Part shown: positions 25,293 through 32,018 of the stretch, one piece after another
Layout: every line of letters starts with the position of its first letter
Position numbering within the stretch: position 1 is the first letter of the stretch
Source of the DNA: Zelonia costaricensis
Lineage: Eukaryota; Euglenozoa; Kinetoplastea; Trypanosomatida; Trypanosomatidae
DNA length: 32,018 bases
Assembly (NCBI GenBank): GCA_030849075.1
Contig: JASAOO010003249.1
Coordinates: 1 to 32,018, forward strand
Direction: 5' to 3'
Notes under the pieces: model-generated
What the model saw: the letters and a program-made list of their open reading frames with translations, nothing else
Databases searched by the model: none
What the model was told of the DNA's origin: nothing
Translations under genes and position numbers: made by a program

Positions 25293-26777
25293 CTACGCTC
25301 TTGCGTTGACGCTTTTCTGCTGCTGCTGGTGTTGCCGGCAGTGACGCTCAAAGCGGTCCCACTCCTCCATCGATTTGTACGGCTTCGCAACAATGTAGTG
25401 AGAGGTCCCAAAGTGCTTGCTCTCCCACTTTTCCACGGATAGGCCGCTGAGCCGGATGACGCGACGAATGTCGCGGTTCCACCAGCAGCCCCAGTTCTTG
25501 GCATGACGGGGTGCCCACTTGTCGAGGTGGTTGTTCACTCGCGGGGTGTGACCCTTGCCGTGCTCGATCAGAAGCAGCCTTCCGCCCGGCTTGCAGACCC
25601 GCGAGAGCTCCCGCAGCGCGCGCACCGGATCATCGAAGCTGCACAGACCAAACATGTCCACCACGGTGTCAAAGCTGTTGTCGGGGAACGGCAGCTGCTC
25701 CGCAGCATAATTCGCTACCGCAAAGAGAGGCTGCCTCTGAAGCTCGCCATCGGAGCCGCGTAGCTCCGCGGGGGCGTTCACCGCCGCGGTTCGCGGCACA
25801 AGCTCCTTCGCAGCCGGCGAGTCCTCTGACAGCCCGCGCTTTAGCAGGCTGACCTGCTCCAAGCCCTGCAGCTCACGCTCTACGCGGCGTCGAAACTCGC
25901 CACGAGCCTGCACGGCCCGCTCGCGCCTCGCCAGCTCTGTCTCACCCTCTCTCGACAAGAGCGGAAGCTTGTCTCCGGCGTCAAAGGCCTGTAGCACCGG
26001 CACGATCACTTCGTCAGGCACTGCGCTCGACTGGACTGCCGTTGCGGAGAGGAACTCTTCCTCCTCTGTCCCGCTCAACGGTGTCACAAGGACCTCTTGC
26101 ACTGTGCCATCTTCGTGGACGATTTTGCGTTTCCGAAGTGCGGTCCTGCCCGGGACCTCCGCCCCAGCCACCGTGTCTGCCGGCGCTCGACGCAGGCGCG
26201 ACTCGATGGCGCTGCGAATGGCGGAGACGTCGTAGTCGGGATACCGGTACGGCACGTAGCCGAGACGGCTCTGAATCTTCGCAATGCAGGATTGCACCAT
26301 CCCGGCGGACCGGTCGCAAAGGACAATCTCGTCGCATGGATTCTCCCTTTCGAGATGCTGCAACATGTAACTTGTCGAGTTGTCGCCGCTGCTGGCTGTT
26401 GCTGCCGATTCGTCGCTGTGGCCGAGAATGCCCTTCAGGTGCCTCTGCACATCTGCGTCGTCGCTGAAGTACTCATGGGGGTAGTAGGGGTAGTTGCCAG
26501 CGCACCCGGCGCCTACCTCGAGCACACGCCCACGCAGGACGCCCTCATCCCGCAGCATCTTCCGCCGCCACCGACTAAGACCAAGATAAAACTCCTGGCT
26601 TTTCGTCTTTTTTTCATATAAGTTGTTCACGGACAGCTTGTCGTAGCTCTTCAGACGGTCGTTGTTGCTCACCGTGTAGTTGGGCGGCGGTGCAAGCGTG
26701 ATGGCGGCGATGTAGGCAGTGCCCGAGAAGATTGTGACGCACGTTGTGCCCACGATCACTTTGCTTAAGAGCTTCAT
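25293..26777 (-). CDS. Membrane-anchored class I SAM methyltransferase, OMS1/UbiE-like, with a large insertion
   Basis: 494 residues. Residues about 6-28 form a single hydrophobic anchor after a short basic start, which fits an inner-mitochondrial-membrane or ER anchor. Motif I is RVLEVGAGCAGNYPYYP (84-100). The motif II acidic residue is D155 in IVLCDRSAGMV. The later motifs are NYAAEQLPFPDNSFDTVVDMFGLCSFDDP (356-384) and CKPGGRLLLIEHGKG (395-409). The C-terminal block with NNHLDKWAPRHAKNWGCWWNRDI (415-437) resembles yeast OMS1-type proteins more than COQ5 itself. About 180 residues (170-350), charged and Ala-rich, interrupt the Rossmann fold between motif II and the third strand. Yeast Oms1 is a mitochondrial inner-membrane methyltransferase-like protein connected to oxidative phosphorylation. 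The substrate here is unknown. The start at 26777 lies directly before the anchor, and no cleaner start is seen. Confidence 0.88.
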   Translation of the reverse strand: MKLLSKVIVGTTCVTIFSGTAYIAAITLAPPPNYTVSNNDRLKSYDKLSVNNLYEKKTKSQEFYLGLSRWRRKMLRDEGVLRGRVLEVGAGCAGNYPYYPHEYFSDDADVQRHLKGILGHSDESAATASSGDNSTSYMLQHLERENPCDEIVLCDRSAGMVQSCIAKIQSRLGYVPYRYPDYDVSAIRSAIESRLRRAPADTVAGAEVPGRTALRKRKIVHEDGTVQEVLVTPLSGTEEEEFLSATAVQSSAVPDEVIVPVLQAFDAGDKLPLLSREGETELARRERAVQARGEFRRRVERELQGLEQVSLLKRGLSEDSPAAKELVPRTAAVNAPAELRGSDGELQRQPLFAVANYAAEQLPFPDNSFDTVVDMFGLCSFDDPVRALRELSRVCKPGGRLLLIEHGKGHTPRVNNHLDKWAPRHAKNWGCWWNRDIRRVIRLSGLSVEKWESKHFGTSHYIVAKPYKSMEEWDRFERHCRQHQQQQKSVNARA

Positions 26778-27612
26778 GGCCGACTAGCCCCTTTCGACTC
26801 AAGTAAACTGGAGCCAAGATGCGAATCAAGCACGCGCTTGCGAGGCGACGCGAGAGGCAAGTGGGGGTTCAGTAGGAGTAAACGGTAAAGCAGCGCATCA
26901 GACGCGTAGGGGGAGGCGTTGAAGCAGTCTCACTTCCACAGCCACGCGAGGCTCAGCTGCAGCACAACGCGAGTCAAGCCAACCACTGCGTGGGTTGACC
27001 GGCAATGAGGAGCCTGACCGAGGGAGTGAGAGAGGGAGAAACAGGTGCTCGTCGCGGGGAGCTCTTCTGTGCTGTCGAACCGCTCCCATCCCCGTAGATT
27101 GGAGACGACGCTGCCTCGCTCAGCTGACAGGGCTCGAGACGGGCTTCACCTTCACAGGCCGATAGGTTCCTCTAACTCCTTCCTGTATCAGCTTTCTTAG
27201 GGTCACCGACGTTGAAATGACAAATACAAAGAGAGTCTTTTACTGCGAGCGAAGAACAAGAGAGTGATAAAGAAAAACGTTTTCTTTCGAGCGCTTTTTC
27301 AAGATGCGTGCACAACCGGCAGGATTGAGAGGGATCATGGAAGAAGTAAAAACGAGACACGTTCGACAAAGCACAACCAGAGTACACAGACAGTTTTGTA
27401 TCTGAAGCAGAAAGAGCGACCTGCCTGGAAGTCCCCTGGGCCTCGGAGTCAGCTCGACACATCCAGCGCGGCTCCGTTACATTGGTTGATGAAATACAAG
27501 AGGGTCATTGCTTTTGTGTATAGTAGAAGCACAGAAAAAGGTAGCCGGCACGCCCACAATCGTTCTCGGCAGGTCATCGCCGTCCTGCACGCTCGAGGGA
27601 GGTCGGTGCTTG
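26778..27612. other. 0.8 kb spacer: glycosyltransferase 3' UTR and methyltransferase leader
   Basis: No supported gene. The part from about 27190 to 27420 is visibly AT-richer than its surroundings, as 3' UTRs often are. Several pyrimidine-then-AG candidates precede the methyltransferase ATG and I could not choose between them. Confidence 0.55.
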
Positions 27613-29010
27613 TCAGCCAGTGAAGTGACTCTGCACAAACTTGAGCATCAGATCAGCCTGGGAGGTGAGACTGAACTTCTTGAGCGCGTACTTCTCGCAC
27701 TCGGCGCCCTTGACCTTCTTCCAGTCCTCGGCAAGCGCCGTCTTCACCGCCGCGTAGACGCGCTCGGCAACCTCGTCATTCGTGCCCTCGTCCACCAGCA
27801 TGCCAACAGCGTCGTTCACAAAGTCCAGCGGGCCGCCGGACTTTGCTCCGATCACGGGCGTTCCGCAACCCATGCATTCGATGAAGACAAGGCCAAATGG
27901 CTCGTGGAGGCTGGGGAAGACAGAGACGTCAGTGACAGTGTACACGTTGGCGAGATCAGGCTGGCTCAAGGGCCCGAGGAAGAAGGTATCCGTCAGCTTC
28001 AGCGTCTGGTATGCCATGTCCACGTACAGCTTCCGTGACTCCTGAGAGCCGCTGCCGATGATCAGGGTCAGAATCTTATGCGTGTCCTCCTTCTCCCACT
28101 TGCTCGCCGCCTTCAGGACAGAGTCGAGACGTTTCCAGTCCGCAAAGCGTCCGCAGAAGACCACCACCCTGTCGTAGGCGTCCACATCGGCGATGGGCTG
28201 GTTTGCCGCCACCCGCTGCTGCGCGGGTGACAGCTGCGCTGCGTTAAAGCCGTCGTACAGGACCTGTGGCATGTGTCCAAAGGCCTTCGTCCGCGTCATG
28301 CCCTCCATCGGGTGAAACACCAGCTGGTTGTACCCGCACGGTGTGACGGCAACGCGCTCCCTCGGAAACGCGGGGAAGAGCTTCTCGAAAGTGTCCTTTT
28401 GCGGGGCAGACACAGCAAAAACGCCGGAGACGTGGTCGGTGCCCTCAAAAACCTTCTTGGTGCCGCGAATCCAGTCGTAGTACTTCATCGGGAACTCTGG
28501 GAGCTTTCCGATCTCATTCTCGTACATCTTGAGCGCCGTGCCGTGGGCAAAGACGACCAGCGGCACGCGTGGAATGCCCTGCGCCGTGCGGCGGTCGTTG
28601 ATCTCGGACATGATGACGGGGTTCATGAAGCAGTGATGGGCCAGGAAGAGGTTGATGCGCTTTCCATGCTTTTTCTCGATGTAGTCGATGAAGTCTACGC
28701 ATTGCTTCAAAAGATTGTCGCAGTAGCTCGTCACCTCCTCCTCAGTCATCGAGTGCCACCGCTTGCTGCTCTGCGGACCCACGCTTTCGCAGATCGGAAT
28801 CGGGTGCGGAATCTCGTACACACGGTAGTCATCCTTGTCCTTGGGTGTCTTCTGCAGGTCAGAAGGCCAGATGGAGTAGCAGTCACAGTTGTCCAGCGAA
28901 TTCATGGCGATGTGCTGGCCCTGGTGAAGGATGCCGGAACCAGGAGCGAACTGGCATGGCGCCTGCCAGTTGTTCGTCCCAAGGGCGAAGATGAGCCACT
29001 CCTTGGACAT
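27613..29010 (-). CDS. GT4-family (GT-B fold) glycosyltransferase, sucrose/glycogen synthase-like
   Basis: 465 residues from the ATG at 29010, nine bases after a strong splice acceptor. The N-terminal GT-B domain contains an AHH pair (124-126) and FAHGTAL (154-160), comparable to the HG-type acceptor-side motif of retaining GT4 enzymes. The C-terminal nucleotide-sugar domain has VVVFCGRFADWKRLD (282-296; R288 and K293 are the phosphate-binding Arg and Lys), LIIGSGSQ (317-323), FPSLHEPFGLVFIECMGCGTPVIG (365-388; E370 and E378 form the E-x7-E motif) and KSGGPLDFV. It therefore looks catalytically intact. There is no signal peptide or membrane segment, so it is probably cytosolic or glycosomal; no clear PTS1 is present (the C-terminus is HFTG). 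In vivo donor and acceptor are not deducible. Resemblance to sucrose synthases is at fold level only. Confidence 0.9.
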   Translation of the reverse strand: MSKEWLIFALGTNNWQAPCQFAPGSGILHQGQHIAMNSLDNCDCYSIWPSDLQKTPKDKDDYRVYEIPHPIPICESVGPQSSKRWHSMTEEEVTSYCDNLLKQCVDFIDYIEKKHGKRINLFLAHHCFMNPVIMSEINDRRTAQGIPRVPLVVFAHGTALKMYENEIGKLPEFPMKYYDWIRGTKKVFEGTDHVSGVFAVSAPQKDTFEKLFPAFPRERVAVTPCGYNQLVFHPMEGMTRTKAFGHMPQVLYDGFNAAQLSPAQQRVAANQPIADVDAYDRVVVFCGRFADWKRLDSVLKAASKWEKEDTHKILTLIIGSGSQESRKLYVDMAYQTLKLTDTFFLGPLSQPDLANVYTVTDVSVFPSLHEPFGLVFIECMGCGTPVIGAKSGGPLDFVNDAVGMLVDEGTNDEVAERVYAAVKTALAEDWKKVKGAECEKYALKKFSLTSQADLMLKFVQSHFTG

Positions 29011-29420
29011 TATTCGGTGCTGAAAAAAAGAGCTGATTGGTAAGCAATACGTTCTGTATTGTTCAGCCGGAGAGCGACAGGATGACAGAGAGAAAGCAAA
29101 AACAGAGAACGAAGTGTGCCATCGCCAGAGCCCCATAAGGTGCGCGCAGAGATCCGATCATCGTTCAGTGGACGAGAGTGGAGGATGCGGCACAGACGGC
29201 GCCAAACGCACCACCGCTTCAGCGGCCCCGCAGCGGCAGCTGACCGAAGCTCAAGGAGCTCACCGTGCGGTGAGGCAGAAAAAGCAGCCACGCGTTGAGT
29301 GCCCCGCCGCTTTGCATTGTGGCCCTGGTACTCTTTACTTTTTTTTCTTTCTGGGGTTCTTCGGAGGGAGTCAATCAGCAAGTGGTATACATGGTGTGTC
29401 TCTAGATGGTAGGCCGCGCC
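29011..29420. other. 0.4 kb spacer: light chain 3' UTR and glycosyltransferase leader
   Basis: No gene seen. Apart from the splice acceptor near 29020 there is a T-rich run on the + strand at about 29337-29350. Confidence 0.6.
29020..29029 (-). promoter_or_regulatory. Candidate spliced-leader acceptor, glycosyltransferase gene
   Basis: In the minus sense a CT7-type tract (ctttttttcag) ends in AG at 29021-29020, leaving a leader of only nine bases before the ATG at 29010. The AG decides the start, because the open frame upstream of it is leader. Confidence 0.6.
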
Positions 29421-29759
29421 TTACAGACCCTTGAAGACGACGATTGCGATGAAGCCCTTGTGAAACATGTACATCAGGTGCTTCATCTCGTACGTGATCT
29501 CAAAGCCAAAACCTTCACCGATGACGCAGTGCCAAGACGGGCCAAACTTCTTGTCCATCTGCTCCTTCACGTACTTGGCAGCGAGTTCATAGCTGTCTTC
29601 GTGCTTTTCGAGCGCGTTGACCACAATTTCCTTGCAGTCGACCCGCATCTCCTCCGACATGTCGCTTGTTTTCTCCAGCGGATAGTTGAGCGCCTGGGTG
29701 TAGCGGCGAACATACTCGAGGCTGCACGGCCCTTCCGGCTCCTTGACCTTGGTCTCCAT
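29421..29759 (-). CDS. Divergent LC8-type dynein light chain
   Basis: 112 residues from the ATG at 29759. Residues about 32-112 align with LC8/DYNLL: SDMSEEM (32-38, as ADMSEEM in the family), ALEKHEDSYELAAKYVKEQMDKKFGPSWHC (49-78), GFGFEITYEMKHLMYM (83-98) and AIVVFKGL at the end. The dimer-interface WHC is intact. It differs from canonical 89-residue LC8 by about 23 additional N-terminal residues, by Tyr for His next to the groove threonine (T89-Y90), and by HKGFIA where LC8 has LGQVA. LC8 dimers are hubs that stabilise partners of axonemal and cytoplasmic dynein and of other complexes. The changes around the peptide groove suggest a specialised, possibly axonemal, paralogue with different partners. 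The ORF continues upstream of the chosen start, but that region includes leader sequence. Confidence 0.92.
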   Translation of the reverse strand: METKVKEPEGPCSLEYVRRYTQALNYPLEKTSDMSEEMRVDCKEIVVNALEKHEDSYELAAKYVKEQMDKKFGPSWHCVIGEGFGFEITYEMKHLMYMFHKGFIAIVVFKGL

Positions 29760-30082
29760 TCGCGCAAGCAAACCGCTCTGGCTGTGTATGTTTACCAATG
29801 ATTCTAAGAGGGCTAGTGTGTGTGGAGAACAGCAGAGGGCGAGGGAAAGGGTGGAAAGGTGGTCACTGGCGAACATAACGACAAAAGCCCGCAGCCGGCT
29901 GAGCTTCACGTCGGGTGGCTCTCGCGTTCATTGTTTGAAGAGCGGCCGCCAAGTCCCATGAGGAGGCCGCACGGAGGAAAAAAAGCCGACTTTGCTTTGC
30001 ATTCGAGTTTCAGCAACCACAGGATCAGAGCAAGTACAGACGTGCATGCGCGCCAGAGGAAAAAGAAAGGCAACATATTCAG
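29760..30082. other. 0.3 kb spacer: VPS20 3' UTR and light chain leader
   Basis: This is the shortest spacer in the window. It contains the light chain splice signal and nothing else I can support. Confidence 0.6.
29813..29814 (-). promoter_or_regulatory. Candidate spliced-leader acceptor AG, light chain gene
   Basis: In the minus sense a long pyrimidine tract (about 29825-29865, rich in CCT and CTT) is followed by the first AG at 29814-29813, giving a leader of about 53 bases. A second AG follows at 29805-29804. Confidence 0.5.
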
Positions 30083-30748
30083 CTACGCGTATTGGCGCAC
30101 CGGTGCAGCGGCCTCCTCGCCATCGCTTTCCTGTTCCTCGTCTGCCTGCTTCTTTGGCACCTTTTCGGGGAGGAGATGAGAGGGAACGTCAATAGAAGGA
30201 GTTGTCTGCTCCACCTTGGTTACCCCAGCTGCCTCCTCCAGCTCACGGAGGAGCTCATCATCGTCTGGCACGCCAGCAAGAGGCTGACTAAGAAGCGCAT
30301 TGATCTGGTTTGCCTCCTCGACGGACTCGGCCGTTTCGTTCATCAGCTTTTCAACATCGTCGATGTTGAGCATCTTGTTGAGCTGGTCCAGCTCACTCTT
30401 TCCGTCCTTCATCGCAGCAACCACCTCGCCTTGAATCTGCGCAAACTCAACTGTGTCGATAAGATGCTGCACGTTGTCGAGCATATCCGTCACAGTCGCA
30501 ACCTGAGACTGCTGAGCCTTCTCTCGCTTCAGGCAGTACAGAGCCTTGCGCTTGTTGCCCGCAAGCATGAACTCTTTGGCCTTCGCATGCTCAAGCCCGG
30601 CGACGCGCTCGTATTTGCGGATGGCAGCCTGCAGATTGTCACGCTGCATCTTCAGTTGCAGCCGCGCCTTGTCAGATGCCGTAATATCAGACTTTGCCTC
30701 CTTCTTTGGGCGCGGAGCCGCCTTCGACTTCGATTCGCTAGACCCCAT
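30083..30748 (-). CDS. VPS20: ESCRT-III subunit VPS20/CHMP6 (SNF7 family)
   Basis: 221 residues from the ATG at 30748. The start MGSSESK offers Gly2 for N-myristoylation, as in CHMP6. The core is typical of SNF7 proteins: basic helix 1 (about 26-55), EFMLAGNKRKALYCLKREK (59-77), a helical hairpin, and DTVEFAQIQGEVV (98-110), which matches the CHMP6-type segment LEFAQVEMKVL. IDDVEKLMNETAESVEEANQINALL (129-153) corresponds to the family's IEEVERILDETQEAVEYQRQI. The acidic C-terminus holds IDVPSHLLPEKVP (186-198), which resembles the MIM2 proline motif that binds the MIT domain of VPS4. In other eukaryotes VPS20 links ESCRT-II to SNF7 polymerisation on endosomes during multivesicular-body sorting. 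The same role here is inferred from family. Confidence 0.9.
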   Translation of the reverse strand: MGSSESKSKAAPRPKKEAKSDITASDKARLQLKMQRDNLQAAIRKYERVAGLEHAKAKEFMLAGNKRKALYCLKREKAQQSQVATVTDMLDNVQHLIDTVEFAQIQGEVVAAMKDGKSELDQLNKMLNIDDVEKLMNETAESVEEANQINALLSQPLAGVPDDDELLRELEEAAGVTKVEQTTPSIDVPSHLLPEKVPKKQADEEQESDGEEAAAPVRQYA

Positions 30749-31932
30749 GGCTGAGGGTAAGGTATGTTGCCGCTGTGGAAAAAGGCGGGCTTTGATGTCC
30801 AGCGATGTGAAGAGTTCAGAGCAGCAAGCGTGAGAACGAGGCATGCAGTGTTGGTTGAGCAAAGGCGAGGCAAGCCCCGCGTCGAGCGGTACTGCAAGCA
30901 CAGCCTTTCTACCTGGCGAATCGGGGCCATACGCACTCACGCCAGGAGAGGCGTTTCGTCTTGCGTATCGCGAACGCGAGTGTCTGCGCCTGCTGCGGCC
31001 CAAGGAGTGTTGTCAAAAGCCTGCGCGTTGATGAGTTGCTCGCAGGAAGCAAAAAAAAAAAACACGCCACAATCTTTTGACGGCAAAGCCCCGTGCTTTC
31101 GGCGATCAATGTGCGCGGCGGCGGTGCCATCAAACACCGTCCGGGGCGTCCAAATCTACGACCTGCTCATCTGCCGGCGGTCGAAACGCAGCTTCGCCTT
31201 CAATTCCGCTCGCCAAGAAAAAGTCACAGTTTGCGAAGCCTCCGCCACTCTCAAGGTCTAGTCTTGCGGTCACGATGTGGTCCGGTAGTCTGCAATGACG
31301 GAGATGAAGCGAGAATCGGCGCGGCCGCGAGCATCTGTCTCTCCAACGGCAGAAAACAGCTGGTGCTGTCAGCCCGTGACCGCCTCGCAAAAGTCCACGT
31401 CGCTTCTGGAGAGGCCCAAAGTCGATCCACGAAGCCTGCCACGACGCGGAGTTCCGAAAGAGCTCAGTTCTCTTTTAGTTGAAGGCACCAAGCTGAAGCA
31501 TTCGAACCCGCCCTGTAGAACGAGTTGTACCTGCGAGTGACGATGCACGAGAAACCGTTCGCACAGAATGAATGCCGTAGCGGTGCGGAGAGAGAAGAAG
31601 CACCACGGTGACGCTCGCCCATTCTCAACCCTCCCCCAAGACTTCGCCGCCTCATAACTCCAGGGAAGCGCGGCACGAAACCTCAAGTTTAGACACCACA
31701 AGCACTCCTCACCCCTCAATACCCTGCTTACGACGTAGACCGAATGGTCGGACCTTGAAGCACGCGCGACCCTTTGGTGAGAATTCCAGGCTTACGGCAT
31801 TCAGCCACCTGAAAAAGCCACCATACAGGGCATCACTCAGCAGTGGCCCGATGATTCGCGCCTATCCGCCTTGGTCGCCAACCCCGTTTAAGGCCCTGCT
31901 CAAAGAACCCATCAAAACTCGGCCCTACACGC
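30749..31932. other. 1.2 kb spacer: upstream gene 3' UTR and VPS20 leader
   Basis: No supported gene. An A12 run (31051-31062 on the + strand) is the main feature. A + frame stays open without a stop from about 31497 to the right edge, but its only in-frame ATG is at 31851 and it runs against the transcription unit. Confidence 0.5.
30773..30774 (-). promoter_or_regulatory. Candidate spliced-leader acceptor AG, VPS20 gene
   Basis: In the minus sense gcctttttccacag ends in an AG at 30774-30773, with a leader of about 24 bases. A T12 run lies farther upstream (31062-31051), and the first AG after it is near 31044-31043. It could serve as an alternative, longer leader. Confidence 0.55.
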
Positions 31933-32018
31933 CTACCCCGCAGGCGCACCGTCAGACGTCCCCTCCTTTTCTTCAACCGGTGGACGCACGCCAAACGCCC
32001 CCTCCAGGCCCAGCCTTC
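31933..32018 (-). CDS. Probable C-terminal fragment of an unidentified protein (5' part beyond the window)
   Basis: The minus frame entering at the right edge reads 27 residues to a TAG at 31935-31933, with GLEGAFGVRPPVEEK followed by an acidic, Gly/Ala-rich tail. Codons are those favoured by its neighbours (CTG, GGC, GAG, GCG, GTG). Its direction fits the transcription unit. It is too short to name. Two competing open frames cover the same bases: a + strand frame with an ATG at 31851, and a basic minus frame to a TGA near 31835. Neither can be excluded. Confidence 0.45.
   Translation of the reverse strand, partial: RLGLEGAFGVRPPVEEKEGTSDGAPAG

Noticed and set aside
29011..29136. In-frame 42-codon extension of the glycosyltransferase
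   Set aside because: The acceptor at 29020 would remove it, and the GT-B fold starts at MSKEWLIFAL.
30749..31003. In-frame 85-codon extension of VPS20
   Set aside because: It lies mostly upstream of the acceptor at 30773, and family proteins start with a myristoylatable MG as at 30748.
31495..31515. B-box-like string on the minus strand (gggttcgaatgc)
   Set aside because: It has no paired T stem and no cloverleaf partners.

Overview
The window looks like nuclear DNA of a trypanosomatid, most likely Leishmania or a close relative in the Leishmaniinae. Every convincing gene is on the minus strand. None needs introns. Coding DNA is GC-rich with G/C-ending codons, and the spacers are rich in CA, GA, poly-A and poly-G on the + strand, so the transcript strand carries the polypyrimidine tracts expected upstream of spliced-leader acceptor AGs. 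This is the layout of one polycistronic unit transcribed from high to low coordinates. The gene families also fit: a CDC2-related kinase, an ESCRT-III subunit, a dynein LC8-type light chain and several long trypanosomatid-type orphans.

In transcription order (right to left) the window holds: a probable C-terminal fragment of a gene cut by the right edge (31933-32018); a VPS20/CHMP6-type ESCRT-III protein (30083-30748); a divergent LC8-type dynein light chain (29421-29759); a cytosolic GT4 glycosyltransferase (27613-29010); a membrane-anchored, OMS1-like class I methyltransferase with a large insertion (25293-26777); an unrecognised 748-residue protein (22144-24390); a 1962-residue SERAC1-like alpha/beta hydrolase with C-terminal TPR-like repeats (14030-19918); a 1187-residue coiled-coil protein (8906-12469); a CDK5/PHO85-like CDC2-related kinase with insertions (5034-6467); and the N-terminal 279 residues of a Stealth-family sugar-phosphate transferase cut by the left edge (1-838).

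The genes do not form a functional pathway. In these organisms adjacency reflects co-transcription, and control is mainly through trans-splicing and UTRs. Spacers are long, up to 4.2 kb, and hold microsatellites, G-quadruplex-type runs, a C10/G14 perfect palindrome and polypyrimidine/AG sites. Candidate acceptors could be placed for seven genes. I found no tRNA, rRNA, CRISPR array, insertion sequence or complete retroposon.

The most interesting items are the Stealth-type membrane protein, a plausible sugar-1-phosphate transferase for phosphoglycan assembly; the giant SERAC1-like/TPR protein; the kinase, whose only strong polypyrimidine tract is followed by no AG until inside its coding sequence; and the methyltransferase whose Rossmann fold is split by about 180 residues. 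Gene starts were set to the first plausible ATG, because several open frames run upstream through untranslated leaders or begin at GTG.
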